Below, one piece after another: positions 1-8,003 of a stretch of DNA of 57,048 bases. The stretch is from Streptomyces violascens (GTDB taxonomy: Bacteria > Actinomycetota > Actinomycetes > Streptomycetales > Streptomycetaceae), in assembly GCF_014649955.1 (NCBI RefSeq), contig NZ_BMUA01000038.1, forward strand, positions 1 to 57,048, read 5' to 3'. Position 1 is the stretch's first letter. Every line of letters starts with the position of its first letter. The notes below the pieces were generated by a model. The model saw only the letters and a program-made list of their open reading frames with translations, made no database searches and was not told where the DNA came from. Both the position numbers and the translations under genes were made by a program.

Positions 1-1
1 C

Positions 2-97
2 GTGGAGACGCTGATCGACGAGGCGATGAAGATCGCGGAGCAGATGGAGAAGGACGGCATCGCCTCGGGCGAGCCGCAGGTGTCGGTGGCGGGCTGA
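2..97 (+). CDS. ispG: IspG (4-hydroxy-3-methylbut-2-enyl diphosphate synthase), C-terminal end only
   Basis: Only the last 31 codons and the TGA are in the window; the gene starts upstream. The tail runs through an acidic helix (VETLIDEAMKIAEQMEK) to SGEPQVSVAG and resembles the C-terminus of actinobacterial IspG (GcpE), a 4Fe-4S enzyme of the MEP isoprenoid pathway that reductively opens the cyclodiphosphate ring. The position just before the DUF4081/GNAT gene and proS fits the Streptomyces gene order. No catalytic residues are visible in this fragment, so the call rests on the tail and synteny. Confidence 0.7.
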   Translation: METLIDEAMKIAEQMEKDGIASGEPQVSVAG

Positions 98-499
98 ATT
101 CCCCCACCCCACCCCACCCCGCCCCTTCCCGAAACCCTCCGGGGGGTCGTGCGGGAGGGGCGGATCTTTGTCGGCTGCGGGCTGGGGGGTGGCCGGTCGC
201 TCCCCCAAGTTCTCGGCTTCGCTCGAACAGGGGGGACCCCCATCGGGGCGGGGCCGCACATGTCACAGCCCCGCGCCCCTGGCAGGGCCGAGCATTTTCA
301 GCCCGTCATGGGGGTCCCCCGTGGCCCTTGAGGCCTTGGGGGAGTTTGAGGACGAGCCCCGCTCAGGCGCGATGGGGGTCCGGGGCGCAGCCCCAGGCAG
401 CCCCCCGCCCCCCACCGGCGGAGTCAGGGTCTGGGGGCGGCCGCGGCAGGGTGGCAGGTACAGTGCGGAGATCAGCAGACCGTACCGTGAGGCCCCCTC
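98..499. other. 402-base non-coding region after ispG
   Basis: No convincing gene is visible. The stretch starts with C-rich runs after the ispG stop. It then holds a GC-rich inverted repeat (201-236) and a second repetitive segment around 341-405 with the composition of dispersed Streptomyces intergenic repeats. A weak -10-like TACAGT (459-464) precedes the GNAT gene. Confidence 0.6.
201..236. repeat. Streptomyces-type intergenic palindromic element
   Basis: Two arms, TCCCCC/GGGGGA and GTTC/GAAC, flank a loop containing TCGGCTTCGC. This layout (C-run, CTCGGCTTCGCTCG core, G-run, then GACCCCC) is one I recognise from many Streptomyces intergenic regions. It can form a hairpin in RNA from either strand and may end ispG transcription. 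A companion block at about 341-405 (GAGTTTGAGGACGAG, then GGGGCGCAGCCCC) is of the same dispersed kind. Confidence 0.55.
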
Positions 500-1345
500 G
501 TGTTGATGCAGACCACCACCCGGGTCCTCGAACCCGGCGACCTCGGCGCGGCGCTCGCCATCCTGGAGAGCGACCCGGTAGCCAACGCGTTCGTGACTTC
601 GCGCGTACAGATCGCCGGCCTCGACCCCTGGCGCCTCGGCGGCGAGATGTGGGGCTGGTACGCCGACGGCCACCTGCGCTCCCTCTGCTACTCCGGCGCC
701 AACCTCGTACCGATCTGCGCGACGCCCGAGGCGGTACGTTCCTTCGCCGACCGCGCCCGCCGCACCGGCCGCCGCTGCTCCTCGATCGTCGGCCCCGCCG
801 AACCTACCGCCCAGCTCTGGCGCCTCCTCGAACCGCACTGGGGCCCCGCCCGCGACGTACGCCCGCATCAGCCGCTGATGGTCGCCGAGAAGATGCCCGA
901 GGACATCGCGCCGGACCCGTACGTCCGCCGGATCCGCAAGGACGAGATGGACGTGATCATGCCGGCCTGTGTCGCCATGTTCACCGAGGAGGTCGGCGTC
1001 TCCCCGCTCGCGGGCGACGGCGGACTGCTCTACCAGGCCCGCGTCGCCGAACTCGTGGGTTCTGGGCGCTCGTTCGCCCGTATCGAGGACGGCAAGGTCG
1101 TCTTCAAGGCCGAGATCGGCGCCGCCACCAGCCAGGCCTGCCAGATCCAGGGCGTCTGGGTCGCCCCCGAACATCGGGGCAAGGGCCTGTCGGCCACCGG
1201 CATGGCCGCAGTCCTGCGCTACGCGCTCGCGGACGTCGCCCCCGTCGTGAGCCTGTACGTGAACGACTTCAACGCCCCCGCCCGCGCCTGCTACCGCCGG
1301 GTCGGCTTCCGTGAGACCGGGGCGTTCATGAGCGTCCTGTTCTGA
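500..1345 (+). CDS. DUF4081-GNAT acetyltransferase
   Basis: 281-aa cytoplasmic protein with two parts. Residues ~5-115 look like the DUF4081 region found in front of some actinobacterial GNAT domains, and residues ~135-281 are a GNAT acetyl-CoA-dependent acyltransferase fold. The acetyl-CoA loop reads VAPEHRGKGLS, and the C-terminal NDFNAPARACYRRVGF is the usual GNAT motif B region. The GTG at 500 is preceded by GTGAGG at 8-base spacing; an ATG at 506 is the alternative start. The substrate cannot be read from sequence. It lies between ispG and a second GNAT gene, 29 bases apart. Confidence 0.88.
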   Translation: MLMQTTTRVLEPGDLGAALAILESDPVANAFVTSRVQIAGLDPWRLGGEMWGWYADGHLRSLCYSGANLVPICATPEAVRSFADRARRTGRRCSSIVGPAEPTAQLWRLLEPHWGPARDVRPHQPLMVAEKMPEDIAPDPYVRRIRKDEMDVIMPACVAMFTEEVGVSPLAGDGGLLYQARVAELVGSGRSFARIEDGKVVFKAEIGAATSQACQIQGVWVAPEHRGKGLSATGMAAVLRYALADVAPVVSLYVNDFNAPARACYRRVGFRETGAFMSVLF

Positions 1346-1374
1346 GAGCCCGGGTCTGAGGTTAGGGTGCGCCC

Positions 1375-1938
1375 ATGCCTGCTGACTCTGACGTACTGGT
1401 CGGACCGCTCGACCTCGCGGCCCGCGTGGACGAGGCCCTCGCCGTACAGGCGGTCGCCTTCGGACTCAGTGCCGAAGAGGTCGGGGTGCGCCGCCACATC
1501 GTGCTGCGGCACCTGTCCTACCCAGGCGCCAGGGCGCTCGGCGCCACGACCGTCGACGGGCGCCTCGCGGGCTTCGTGTACGGGATGCCCAACGACCGGG
1601 CCCACTGGTGGTCCACCGTCGTCGAACCGTATCTGCGCAACAACGGCGCCGAGTGGTGGCTCGACGACTCCTTCGTGATCACCGAGCTGCACGTCCACCC
1701 CGCCTTCCAGGGCCGGGGCCTGGGCCGCGCGCTCATCACCACCATCACCGACACCGCCACCGAGCCCCGCTCGATCCTCTCCGCGATCGACACGGAGAGC
1801 CCCGCCCGCGCCCTGTACCGAGGGCTCGGTTACGTCGATCTGGCCGGCCAGGTGCACTTCCCGAGCGCGGCCCGGCCGTACGCCGTGATGGGCGCGCCTC
1901 TCCCCTTGCTGAGGCACGGCCAAACGGAATTCCGCTAA
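1375..1938 (+). CDS. GNAT family N-acetyltransferase
   Basis: 187-aa single-domain acetyltransferase. The acetyl-CoA pyrophosphate-binding motif is clear (VHPAFQGRGLGRALI, a Q-x-x-G-x-G loop), followed by ESPARALYRGLGY near the C-terminus. A W-rich stretch (residues ~79-101, AHWWSTVVEPY and AEWWLDD) probably lines the acceptor site. No Shine-Dalgarno sequence precedes the ATG. Instead a -10-like TAGGGT (1363-1368) sits six bases upstream, so the mRNA may be leaderless. The acceptor is unknown. Confidence 0.88.
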   Translation: MPADSDVLVGPLDLAARVDEALAVQAVAFGLSAEEVGVRRHIVLRHLSYPGARALGATTVDGRLAGFVYGMPNDRAHWWSTVVEPYLRNNGAEWWLDDSFVITELHVHPAFQGRGLGRALITTITDTATEPRSILSAIDTESPARALYRGLGYVDLAGQVHFPSAARPYAVMGAPLPLLRHGQTEFR

Positions 1939-1949
1939 ACGGATTTCCG
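1925..1949. promoter_or_regulatory. proS: paired GGAATTCCG-like palindromes before proS
   Basis: CGGAATTCCG (1925-1934) is a perfect palindrome and CGGATTTCCG (1940-1949) a near copy, centres 15 bases apart. The first overlaps the end of the upstream GNAT gene. A -10-like TAACCT follows at 1969-1974, so the pair sits where a regulator could act on the proS promoter. Promoter and operator roles are inference. Confidence 0.35.
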
Positions 1950-2011
1950 CGCACTCGGGCCGCCCGGCTAACCTCCAGGCATCACCCCGTGCACGTACAG
2001 GAGAGAAATCC

Positions 2012-3712
2012 ATGGCAGCCGCCCAGGTTCAGCGCATGTCCCGTCTGATGGCCAAGACATTGCGCGACGACCCGGCGGACGCCGAGACGCTCAGCCACAA
2101 GCTCCTGGTCCGCGCCGGATACGTGCGCCGCAACGCCGCCGGCATCTGGACCTGGCTGCCGCTCGGCAAGAAGGTCCTGGACAACATCACCACCGTCGTA
2201 CGCGAGGAAATGGACGCCATCGGCGCGCAGGAGGTCCTGCTGCCCGCGCTGCTGCCCAAGGACGCGTACGAGGCGAGCGGCCGCTGGGAGGAGTACGGCG
2301 ACCTGCTGTTCCGCCTCAAGGACCGCAAGGGCGGCGAGTACCTGCTCGGCCCGACGCACGAAGAGATCTTCACGCAGACGGTCAAGGACCAGTGCACGTC
2401 CTACAAGGACCTGCCGGTGATGCTCTACCAGATCCAGACCAAGTACCGCGACGAGGCCCGCCCGCGCTCCGGCGTGCTGCGCGGCCGCGAGTTCCAGATG
2501 AAGGACTCGTACTCCTTCGACACCACCGACGAGGGCCTCGCCGAGTCGTACGCGCTGCACCGCGCCGCCTACCAGAAGATCTTCGCGCGCCTGGGCCTGG
2601 ACTACCGCATCGTGTCCGCCGTCTCCGGCGCCATGGGCGGCTCCGCGTCCGAGGAGTTCCTGGCCCCGGCCGCCGCGGGCGAGGACACCTTCGTGGACTG
2701 CCCGGCCTGCGAGTACGCGGCCAACACCGAGGCCGTGACGTTCGTCGCCGCCCCGGTCGACGGCTCCGCGCACGGGCCCGTCGAGGAGCTCGACACCCCC
2801 GACACCCCCACCATCGAGACCCTCGCCGCGCACCTGGGCGTCCCGGCCTCGGCCACCCTGAAGAACCTCCTGGTCAAGGTGGACGGCGAGATCGTCGCCG
2901 TCGGCGTGCCCGGCGACCGCGAGGTGGACCTCGGCAAGCTCGGCGAGCACCTGGCGCCCGCCGTGGTGGAGCTCGTGACCGCCGAGGACTTCGCGGACCG
3001 CCCCGACCTCGTACGCGGCTACGTCGGCCCGCAGGGCCTGGAGAAGGTCCGCTACATCGCCGACCCGCGGGTGGCGAACGGCACGGCCTGGGTCACCGGC
3101 GCCAACAAGGCCGACACCCACGCCCGCAACGTGGTCTGCGGCCGTGACTTCGAGGTCGACGACTACCTCGACGTCGTCGTGGTCGAGGAGGGCGACCCCT
3201 GCCCGTCCTGCGGCGCTGGCCTGAAGCTCGACCGCGCGATCGAGATCGGCCACATCTTCCAGCTCGGCCGCAAGTACGCCGACACCTTCCAGCTCGACGT
3301 CCTCGGCAAGGAGGGCAAGCCGGTGCGGGTCACGATGGGCTCGTACGGCATCGGTGTCTCGCGCGCGGTCGCGGCCCTCGCCGAGCAGAGCGCGGACGAC
3401 AAGGGGCTGTGCTGGCCCGCCGAGATCGCCCCGGCCGATGTGCACGTCGTCGCGGCGGGCAAGGCGGTGCAGACCGAGGCGGCCCTGGACGCGGCCGAGC
3501 AGCTGCGTGCCGCGGGGTTGCGGGTTCTGGTCGACGATCGGGCCGGGGTTTCGCCGGGCGTGAAGTTCACGGACGCGGAGCTGATCGGGGTGCCGAAGAT
3601 CCTGGTGGCGGGGCGTCGTGTGGGTGAGGGCGTCTTCGAGCTGAAGGACCGCCGGACGGGGGAGCGCGAGGAACTCCCCCTGGCCGAGGCAATCACCCGC
3701 CTGACCGCGTGA
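2012..3712 (+). CDS. proS: proline--tRNA ligase (bacterial type with editing domain)
   Basis: 566-aa class II aminoacyl-tRNA synthetase that charges tRNA-Pro. Motif 2 is RPRSGVLRGREFQMKDSYSF (residues ~150-170) and motif 3 is GSYGIGVSRAVAAL (~444-457). The ~160-residue insertion between them, including TLKNLLVKVDGE, is the INS (YbaK-like) domain that clears mischarged Ala-tRNA-Pro, so this is the long bacterial ProRS. The C-terminus is the anticodon-binding domain. AGGAGAG lies 7 bases before the ATG. It is probably transcribed alone: an upstream -10-like box is present, and a strong hairpin follows the stop. Confidence 0.98.
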   Translation: MAAAQVQRMSRLMAKTLRDDPADAETLSHKLLVRAGYVRRNAAGIWTWLPLGKKVLDNITTVVREEMDAIGAQEVLLPALLPKDAYEASGRWEEYGDLLFRLKDRKGGEYLLGPTHEEIFTQTVKDQCTSYKDLPVMLYQIQTKYRDEARPRSGVLRGREFQMKDSYSFDTTDEGLAESYALHRAAYQKIFARLGLDYRIVSAVSGAMGGSASEEFLAPAAAGEDTFVDCPACEYAANTEAVTFVAAPVDGSAHGPVEELDTPDTPTIETLAAHLGVPASATLKNLLVKVDGEIVAVGVPGDREVDLGKLGEHLAPAVVELVTAEDFADRPDLVRGYVGPQGLEKVRYIADPRVANGTAWVTGANKADTHARNVVCGRDFEVDDYLDVVVVEEGDPCPSCGAGLKLDRAIEIGHIFQLGRKYADTFQLDVLGKEGKPVRVTMGSYGIGVSRAVAALAEQSADDKGLCWPAEIAPADVHVVAAGKAVQTEAALDAAEQLRAAGLRVLVDDRAGVSPGVKFTDAELIGVPKILVAGRRVGEGVFELKDRRTGEREELPLAEAITRLTA

Positions 3713-3752
3713 CGGCCTGACCCTCCCCCTCCGGGGGTGCGGTGCGGTTCGA

Positions 3753-3791
3753 GCGGGGGTGCGCCGGGGCCTCGCCCCGCCGCACCCCCGC
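3753..3791. terminator. bidirectional terminator between proS and the APH-like gene
   Basis: An 11-bp stem (GCGGGGGTGCG/CGCACCCCCGC) continues after one C/C mismatch into a 6-bp stem (CGGGGC/GCCCCG) with a 3-base loop. It lies between two convergent genes, so it can serve both. There is no U-tract, as is usual in Streptomyces. Confidence 0.75.
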
Positions 3792-3806
3792 CGCCGGGCG
3801 GGGCGG

Positions 3807-4706
3807 TTACAGCCAGCCCGCGAATTCCAGGAGGAGTTCCGCGTCCCGGTCGCGGCCCGCCGCACGGGCGCGCAAGCCCGATTCCACCGCCCGGAACAGC
3901 GTCCAGCCGTGCAGCCGCGCAGGGTCGACATCCAGCGAGTCGGCGAGCCTGTTGACGCGGCGGCGGGCCGAGGACGCCCCGCTCGGCGCCGCGATCAGGT
4001 CCTCGACGCGGTCGCGCACCAACCGGGCCAGGTCATAGGCCCGTTCGCCGACCAGCGGCTCGGGCCCCACCGTCAGCCACGGCGCCCGCTCGCCCGAAAG
4101 CACCTTGCTCTGGCGGAAGTTGCCGTGCAGCAACACCAACTCCGGTGCGGACGCGGTCAGTTCGTCGCGGGCGGCCAGCGCGGCCGTCACGAGCGGAGCG
4201 AGGTCGGCGTCCTGCTGGGCCCGCATCGGCACGCTCTGCCGCTCCGTGCGGTCGGCCACCGTTTCGAAGGCGTGGCCGGCCGGTGGCTCGACCCACAGGC
4301 GCCGCACCGTACCGGCCGCTTCGAGCAGGGCCTTCGCCTCGGGCAGCGAGCGCAGCGACACCTCGGGGTGCAGCCGCTCCAGGAGCAGCGCGTCGTCGAC
4401 GGCCTCGTCCTCCAGCAGCTGGGCCGCGCCCCAGCCGTTCCAGTGCGACAGGGCCGCGCGCTCCAGGTCCGGCCGGGCGAAGGCGGGGGCGACCTTGAGG
4501 GCGGCCGGGGTGCCGTCCGGACGGCGTACGAGGGCGACCAGACTGGAGCGGCCGCCCGGCGCCTGCACCCGGTCGACGGCGAGCCCGCGCCGGGCCGCCG
4601 ACTCCTCGGCCAGCTCCGGCAACCGGTCGAGCCAGGGCCCGGCCAGCGTGTCCCCGTACGTCTCGCCGAGCGCGCGTACCAGCCGCTCAGGCGGTTCGAA
4701 AGCCAT
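3807..4706 (-). CDS. APH(6)/hydroxyurea-phosphotransferase-like protein, probably a pseudokinase
   Basis: 299-aa protein resembling the aminoglycoside/hydroxyurea phosphotransferase family (APH kinase fold). The C-lobe keeps the family layout LLHGNxRQSKVL, then APWLTVGPEPLVGERAYDLARLV. In active members I know the first motif is HGD-x-H-x-x-N and the second IDPKP. Here the catalytic Asp is Asn, the metal-binding Asn is changed, and the metal-binding Asp is Gly. Phosphotransfer is therefore unlikely; binding or scaffolding is more plausible. SD-like AAGGGG lies about 10 bases before the ATG. It sits 39 bases after the ferritin-like gene on the same strand, probably in one operon. Confidence 0.8.
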   Translation of the reverse strand: MAFEPPERLVRALGETYGDTLAGPWLDRLPELAEESAARRGLAVDRVQAPGGRSSLVALVRRPDGTPAALKVAPAFARPDLERAALSHWNGWGAAQLLEDEAVDDALLLERLHPEVSLRSLPEAKALLEAAGTVRRLWVEPPAGHAFETVADRTERQSVPMRAQQDADLAPLVTAALAARDELTASAPELVLLHGNFRQSKVLSGERAPWLTVGPEPLVGERAYDLARLVRDRVEDLIAAPSGASSARRRVNRLADSLDVDPARLHGWTLFRAVESGLRARAAGRDRDAELLLEFAGWL

Positions 4707-4723
4707 GCGTGTATTGCCCCTTG

Positions 4724-4765
4724 CTCAGGTACTAGCCGGTGGAACTCAGGTACTGGCCGGTGGAA
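4724..4765. repeat. 21-bp tandem duplication covering a stop codon
   Basis: Two adjacent 21-base units (4724-4744 and 4745-4765) differ at one base. On the minus strand each encodes VPPAST-stop, so the last codons and stop of the ferritin-like gene are duplicated into the gap before the APH-like gene. The outer copy helps place the GAGCAAGGGG that may be the next gene's SD. Confidence 0.85.
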
Positions 4766-5192
4766 CCGGTGCGCTCGGGCGTTCCGCGAGCCCAGGAAAG
4801 GCTACGCTGCCGCCCCGCCAGCGAACGGCCCGCACCGCTGCCTCCCGCAGGGCGCCGGCCGCCTCCTGGCGCAGCGGGCCCGCTGCGGCCCGTACGAGGT
4901 CCGAGTAGACGCCGGCGACCCGGTCCTCCAGGTCCGCCGCGAGCCGCAGCGCCGAGGCGGCGTCCGGCACGGCGAACGGCAGGGCGTAAGCAGCGGCCGC
5001 CGCCACCGGCGATCCGCCCAGGTCACGCACCGTACGGGCCAGGGAGTCGCGGCGGGAGCGGTGCGCGGTGTAGGCCTCGCGAGCCTCGGCGGCGCGGGCA
5101 TCGGAGAGCCGGCCGCCGAGCACCCCGTACCCGTACACCGCCGCGTGTTCGGCGGCCAGCGCGGCCTGCGCCGCCTCCAGGGTCTTGGCCAT
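4746..5192 (-). CDS. ferritin-like DUF4439 protein
   Basis: 148-aa all-helical protein resembling the actinobacterial DUF4439 ferritin-like family. Typical features are the early AALAAEHAAVYGYGVLGGRL helix (E and H as possible metal ligands) and the later AADLEDRVAGVYSDLV helix. Metal binding is family inference only. I prefer the ATG at 5192, which overlaps the upstream stop by one base (TGATG); a GTG at 5195 is also possible. The tight coupling suggests that it works with the lipoprotein encoded just upstream. Confidence 0.75.
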   Translation of the reverse strand: MAKTLEAAQAALAAEHAAVYGYGVLGGRLSDARAAEAREAYTAHRSRRDSLARTVRDLGGSPVAAAAAYALPFAVPDAASALRLAADLEDRVAGVYSDLVRAAAGPLRQEAAGALREAAVRAVRWRGGSVAFPGLAERPSAPVPPAST

Positions 5193-5728
5193 CACTCACC
5201 CCCGCCGAGGAGGAAGGCGTGTCCCGCGTTGGACGCCGCGACCGAGGCGAGCAACCGGGCGAGCTCGGGCGGCGCCGTCGCGAGGGCCGCCAACTGGGCG
5301 TCGGAGGTGCGCCGTTCGGCGTCCGCGAGCTGCTTGAGGGCCTCGTCGGCGTCGGACGCGACCGTCGAGACCCCCGCCGGGGCTGCGGGCGAGGCCGTGG
5401 TCGAGGGCCTGGGGGAAGGGGTGGTGGCCGAAGCCGGTGCGAGGGCCGACGTGTGCTGGGCGGCCTGATCGCGCAGCGGCGCGAGCCGGGGCCGCAGGGT
5501 CGGATGCATCGCGAGAACCGCGTCGTACTGGGTGACGAGCGCCCGGCTCGTGGCCGAGGTCCGGGCGCGCAGTGCCGCCTCCGCGCGGGCGGCCGCCTCG
5601 CGCGCCCCGGTCTCGGAAGCGCGCCGACCGGCGCCGGAGCCCTCGCCCGAGCAGCCGGTCAGCAGGCCTGTGGCCGCCGCTCCCGTCACGGCCAGCACAC
5701 GCCTTCGCGTGGTCCCCGGGTGCCCCAC
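5192..5728 (-). CDS. small lipoprotein, Tat-like signal
   Basis: 178-aa predicted lipoprotein. The N-terminus has a twin-arginine-like TTRRRVL, a hydrophobic stretch, and lipobox LLTGC with the Cys near residue 22, pointing to export and lipidation. The mature part is Ala-rich and helical, with a Pro/Ser/Thr linker (SPRPSTTASPAAPA) in the middle. The GTG at 5728 is preceded by AGGGAGAG; reading further upstream gives no plausible protein. Its stop overlaps the ferritin-like gene start. The molecular role is unknown. Confidence 0.8.
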   Translation of the reverse strand: MGHPGTTRRRVLAVTGAAATGLLTGCSGEGSGAGRRASETGAREAAARAEAALRARTSATSRALVTQYDAVLAMHPTLRPRLAPLRDQAAQHTSALAPASATTPSPRPSTTASPAAPAGVSTVASDADEALKQLADAERRTSDAQLAALATAPPELARLLASVAASNAGHAFLLGGGE

Positions 5729-5923
5729 GTGTCTCTCCCTGCGTGCCAGGTCCGCCGGTGACCGAGTGATCACCGCAGGCGAGCGTACCCGCGGGCCCCG
5801 GGCCGTGGACGGCAACACCCTCCGGGACCGGATACCCTTTGATCTGACGGCGGCGGTCCGATGACGGCCGCCGTACGCGACGACGATCCCCACAACAGCA
5901 GACGCGGCCGAGGAGTCACCCGG

Positions 5924-6472
5924 ATGAGCACGACCCAGAGCGACAGGCTGCGCGGTCTCCTTGAACCGCTCGTCAGCGCGAAGGATCTGGACCTCGAGGA
6001 GATCGAGGTGTCCCGGGCGGGCCGCCGGCGCGTGCTGCGGATCGTGGTCGACTCCGACGAGGGCGTGGAGCTGGACGCCTGTGCCGAGCTGAGCCGGGCC
6101 GTCTCCGAGCTGCTCGACGAAAGCGACGCGATGGGCGAGGAGGAGTACGTCCTCGAAGTGACGTCTCCCGGCGCCGAGCGCCCGCTCACCGAGCTCCGCC
6201 ACTACCTGCGCGCCACCGGCCGGCTCGCCCGGCTCCAGCTGCACGACGGCGGTGAGCTGGTCGCGCGGATCATCGAGGCCGACGAAGAAGGCATCGACGC
6301 CGAGATCCCGGGTGTGAAGGGGCGCAGGCCCACCGCCCGCCGGATCGCGTTCACCGAGATCGCCAAGGCGCGGGTCGAGATCGAGTTCAGCCGCAAGGAC
6401 GGCAAGAACGAGATCGCCGAAGACAACAAGAACGACATCCTGAACGACATTCGACACGAAGAGGAGGCGTAG
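5924..6472 (+). CDS. rimP: ribosome maturation factor RimP
   Basis: 182-aa cytoplasmic protein needed for 30S subunit maturation. The N-terminal half contains LDLEEIEVSRAGRRRVLRIVVDSDEGVELDACAELSR split across two strands and the EVTSPGAERPL motif typical of RimP. The C-terminal half is the SH3-like domain, ending in an acidic tail. The start MSTTQSDRL (ATG 5924, after CGAGGAG) fits the family better than an ATG 63 bases upstream. It lies two bases before nusA, the usual rimP-nusA-infB order. Confidence 0.95.
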   Translation: MSTTQSDRLRGLLEPLVSAKDLDLEEIEVSRAGRRRVLRIVVDSDEGVELDACAELSRAVSELLDESDAMGEEEYVLEVTSPGAERPLTELRHYLRATGRLARLQLHDGGELVARIIEADEEGIDAEIPGVKGRRPTARRIAFTEIAKARVEIEFSRKDGKNEIAEDNKNDILNDIRHEEEA

Positions 6473-6474
6473 CC

Positions 6475-7464
6475 GTGGACATCGACATGAGTGCCCTGCG
6501 GGGTCTGGTCCGGGAGAAGGAGATCTCCTTCGACCTGCTGGTCGAGGCGATCGAGTCGGCGCTCCTCATCGCCTACCACCGCACCGAGGGCAGCTTCCGG
6601 CGTGCGCGCGTGAAGCTCGACCGTGAGAACGGTCATGTCACGGTGTGGGCGAAGGAAGACCCGGCCGACCTCGAAGAGGGCCAGGAGGCCAAGGAGTTCG
6701 ACGACACCCCGTCGGACTTCGGCCGCATCGCGGCGAGCACCGCCAAGCAGGTCATCCTGCAGCGGCTGCGCGACGCGGAGGACGACATCACGTTCGGCGA
6801 GTTCGCCGGCCGCGAGGGCGACGTCATCACCGGCGTCGTCCAGCAGGGCAAGGACCCGAAGAACGTACTGGTCGACATCGGCAAGATGGAGGCCATGCTG
6901 CCGGTGCAGGAGCAGGTGCCGGGCGAGGAGTACACGCACGGACTGCGCCTTCGTACGTACGTCGTACGGGTGGCGAAGGGTGTGCGCGGTCCCTCGGTGA
7001 CCCTGTCGCGCACCCATCCGAACCTGGTCAAGAAGCTGTTCGCGCTCGAGGTCCCGGAGATCGCCGACGGTTCGGTGGAGATCTCGGCGATCGCCCGCGA
7101 GGCCGGTCACCGTACGAAGATCGCGGTGCGCTCGACGCGCAGTGGCCTCAACGCCAAGGGCGCCTGCATCGGCCCGATGGGCGGCCGGGTGCGCAACGTC
7201 ATGGCCGAGCTGCACGGCGAGAAGATCGACATCGTCGACTGGTCGGACGACCCGGCCGAGATGGTGGCCAACGCGCTCTCCCCGGCCCGGGTCTCCAAGG
7301 TCGAGGTCGTGGACCTCGCGGCCCGCTCCGCCCGGGTGACCGTGCCGGACTACCAGCTCTCGCTCGCCATCGGCAAGGAAGGGCAGAACGCCCGCCTCGC
7401 CGCCCGCCTCACCGGCTGGCGCATCGACATCCGCCCGGACACCGAGCAGCCGGCCGAGGACTGA
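6475..7464 (+). CDS. nusA: transcription termination/antitermination factor NusA
   Basis: 329-aa RNA polymerase-associated factor for pausing, termination and antitermination. The N-terminal domain (1-~105) is followed by an S1 domain (~110-185, with GVVQQGKDPKNVLVDIG) and two KH domains (~200-320, with GACIGPMGGRVRNVM and AIGKEGQNARLAARL). It lacks the C-terminal acidic repeats of E. coli NusA, as is normal in actinobacteria. The GTG start lies two bases after rimP, with AAGAGGAGG as a strong SD. Confidence 0.98.
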   Translation: MDIDMSALRGLVREKEISFDLLVEAIESALLIAYHRTEGSFRRARVKLDRENGHVTVWAKEDPADLEEGQEAKEFDDTPSDFGRIAASTAKQVILQRLRDAEDDITFGEFAGREGDVITGVVQQGKDPKNVLVDIGKMEAMLPVQEQVPGEEYTHGLRLRTYVVRVAKGVRGPSVTLSRTHPNLVKKLFALEVPEIADGSVEISAIAREAGHRTKIAVRSTRSGLNAKGACIGPMGGRVRNVMAELHGEKIDIVDWSDDPAEMVANALSPARVSKVEVVDLAARSARVTVPDYQLSLAIGKEGQNARLAARLTGWRIDIRPDTEQPAED

Positions 7465-7489
7465 CCGGCCCCACGGGAATAACAAGTGG

Positions 7490-7515
7490 CCCTGCCCCTG
7501 TTCTGGGGGGCAGGG
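7490..7515 (+). terminator. hairpin between nusA and rnpM
   Basis: A 9-bp stem CCCTGCCCC/GGGGCAGGG has an 8-base loop. It may cause partial termination between the rimP-nusA part and the ylxR-infB part of the operon. Confidence 0.45.
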
Positions 7516-7589
7516 TGAGCTTTCTGGACAACAACCGTTCGATTTTTGCCCCAAAGGGGTGAGGTCGGTGCGGGGAGGTAGACTTAAAC

Positions 7590-7868
7590 GTGTCTGGCCG
7601 GACGCACGCCCGCGCCTGCCCTGAGCGAACCTGCGTGGGATGCCGGGAGCGAGCGGCCAAGAACGAACTGCTGCGCATCGTGGCGGTCGAGGGTGCTTGC
7701 GCCCCTGATCCTCGCGGTACGCTGCCCGGCCGGGGTGCGTATGTACACCCCGCCTCGGTCTGTCTCGACCAGGCGGTCCGCCGCCGGGCGTTCTCCAGGG
7801 CCTTCAAGGTCAAGGAAGCGCTCGACACCGCGGCACTGCGGGATTACGTCGAGCAGGCAGCAACGTAA
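7590..7868 (+). CDS. rnpM: RnpM/YlxR (DUF448) RNase P modulator
   Basis: 92-aa basic RNA-binding protein. The family signature is complete: ERTCVGCRERAAKNELLRIV, then GTLPGRGAYVHPASVCLDQAVRRRAFSRAF in two blocks. YlxR has been described as a protein that binds and modulates RNase P, and it is normally encoded between nusA and infB, as here. The GTG start is preceded by GGGGAGG at a long spacing (12 bases). A -10-like TAGACT at 7579-7584 could instead give a nearly leaderless transcript. Confidence 0.92.
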   Translation: MSGRTHARACPERTCVGCRERAAKNELLRIVAVEGACAPDPRGTLPGRGAYVHPASVCLDQAVRRRAFSRAFKVKEALDTAALRDYVEQAAT

Positions 7869-7933
7869 GAAGAAGTACGGCACGGAATCCCGTGCGGTCA
7901 GGTACCTCGCGAGTTGGAAGTAGGTCGAGATTG

Positions 7934-7966
7934 CGATGAGCACTCGATGAGTACGCGATGAGTACG
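7934..7966. repeat. infB: three 11-bp tandem repeats in the infB leader
   Basis: CGATGAGTACG occurs twice exactly (7945-7955, 7956-7966), after an imperfect copy at 7934-7944. The period matches about one DNA helical turn. The repeats lie 50 bases before the infB start. Confidence 0.7.
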
Positions 7967-7982
7967 CCCATGAAGTAGCGAC

Positions 7983-8003
7983 GGTCCGGCGGTAACCCGG
8001 ACC
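7983..8003 (+). promoter_or_regulatory. infB: hairpin directly before the infB Shine-Dalgarno
   Basis: GGTCCGG and CCGGACC form a 7-bp stem around CGGTAAC. The stem ends one base before TAAAAGGAG, the infB SD, so its folding could affect initiation on infB. The function is inferred from position only. Confidence 0.45.

Noticed and set aside
3759..5468. A 569-codon plus-strand frame over the APH-like and ferritin-like genes
   Set aside because: Low-complexity Arg/Pro/Gly sequence with no SD or motif; it crosses a terminator and three genes of the other strand.
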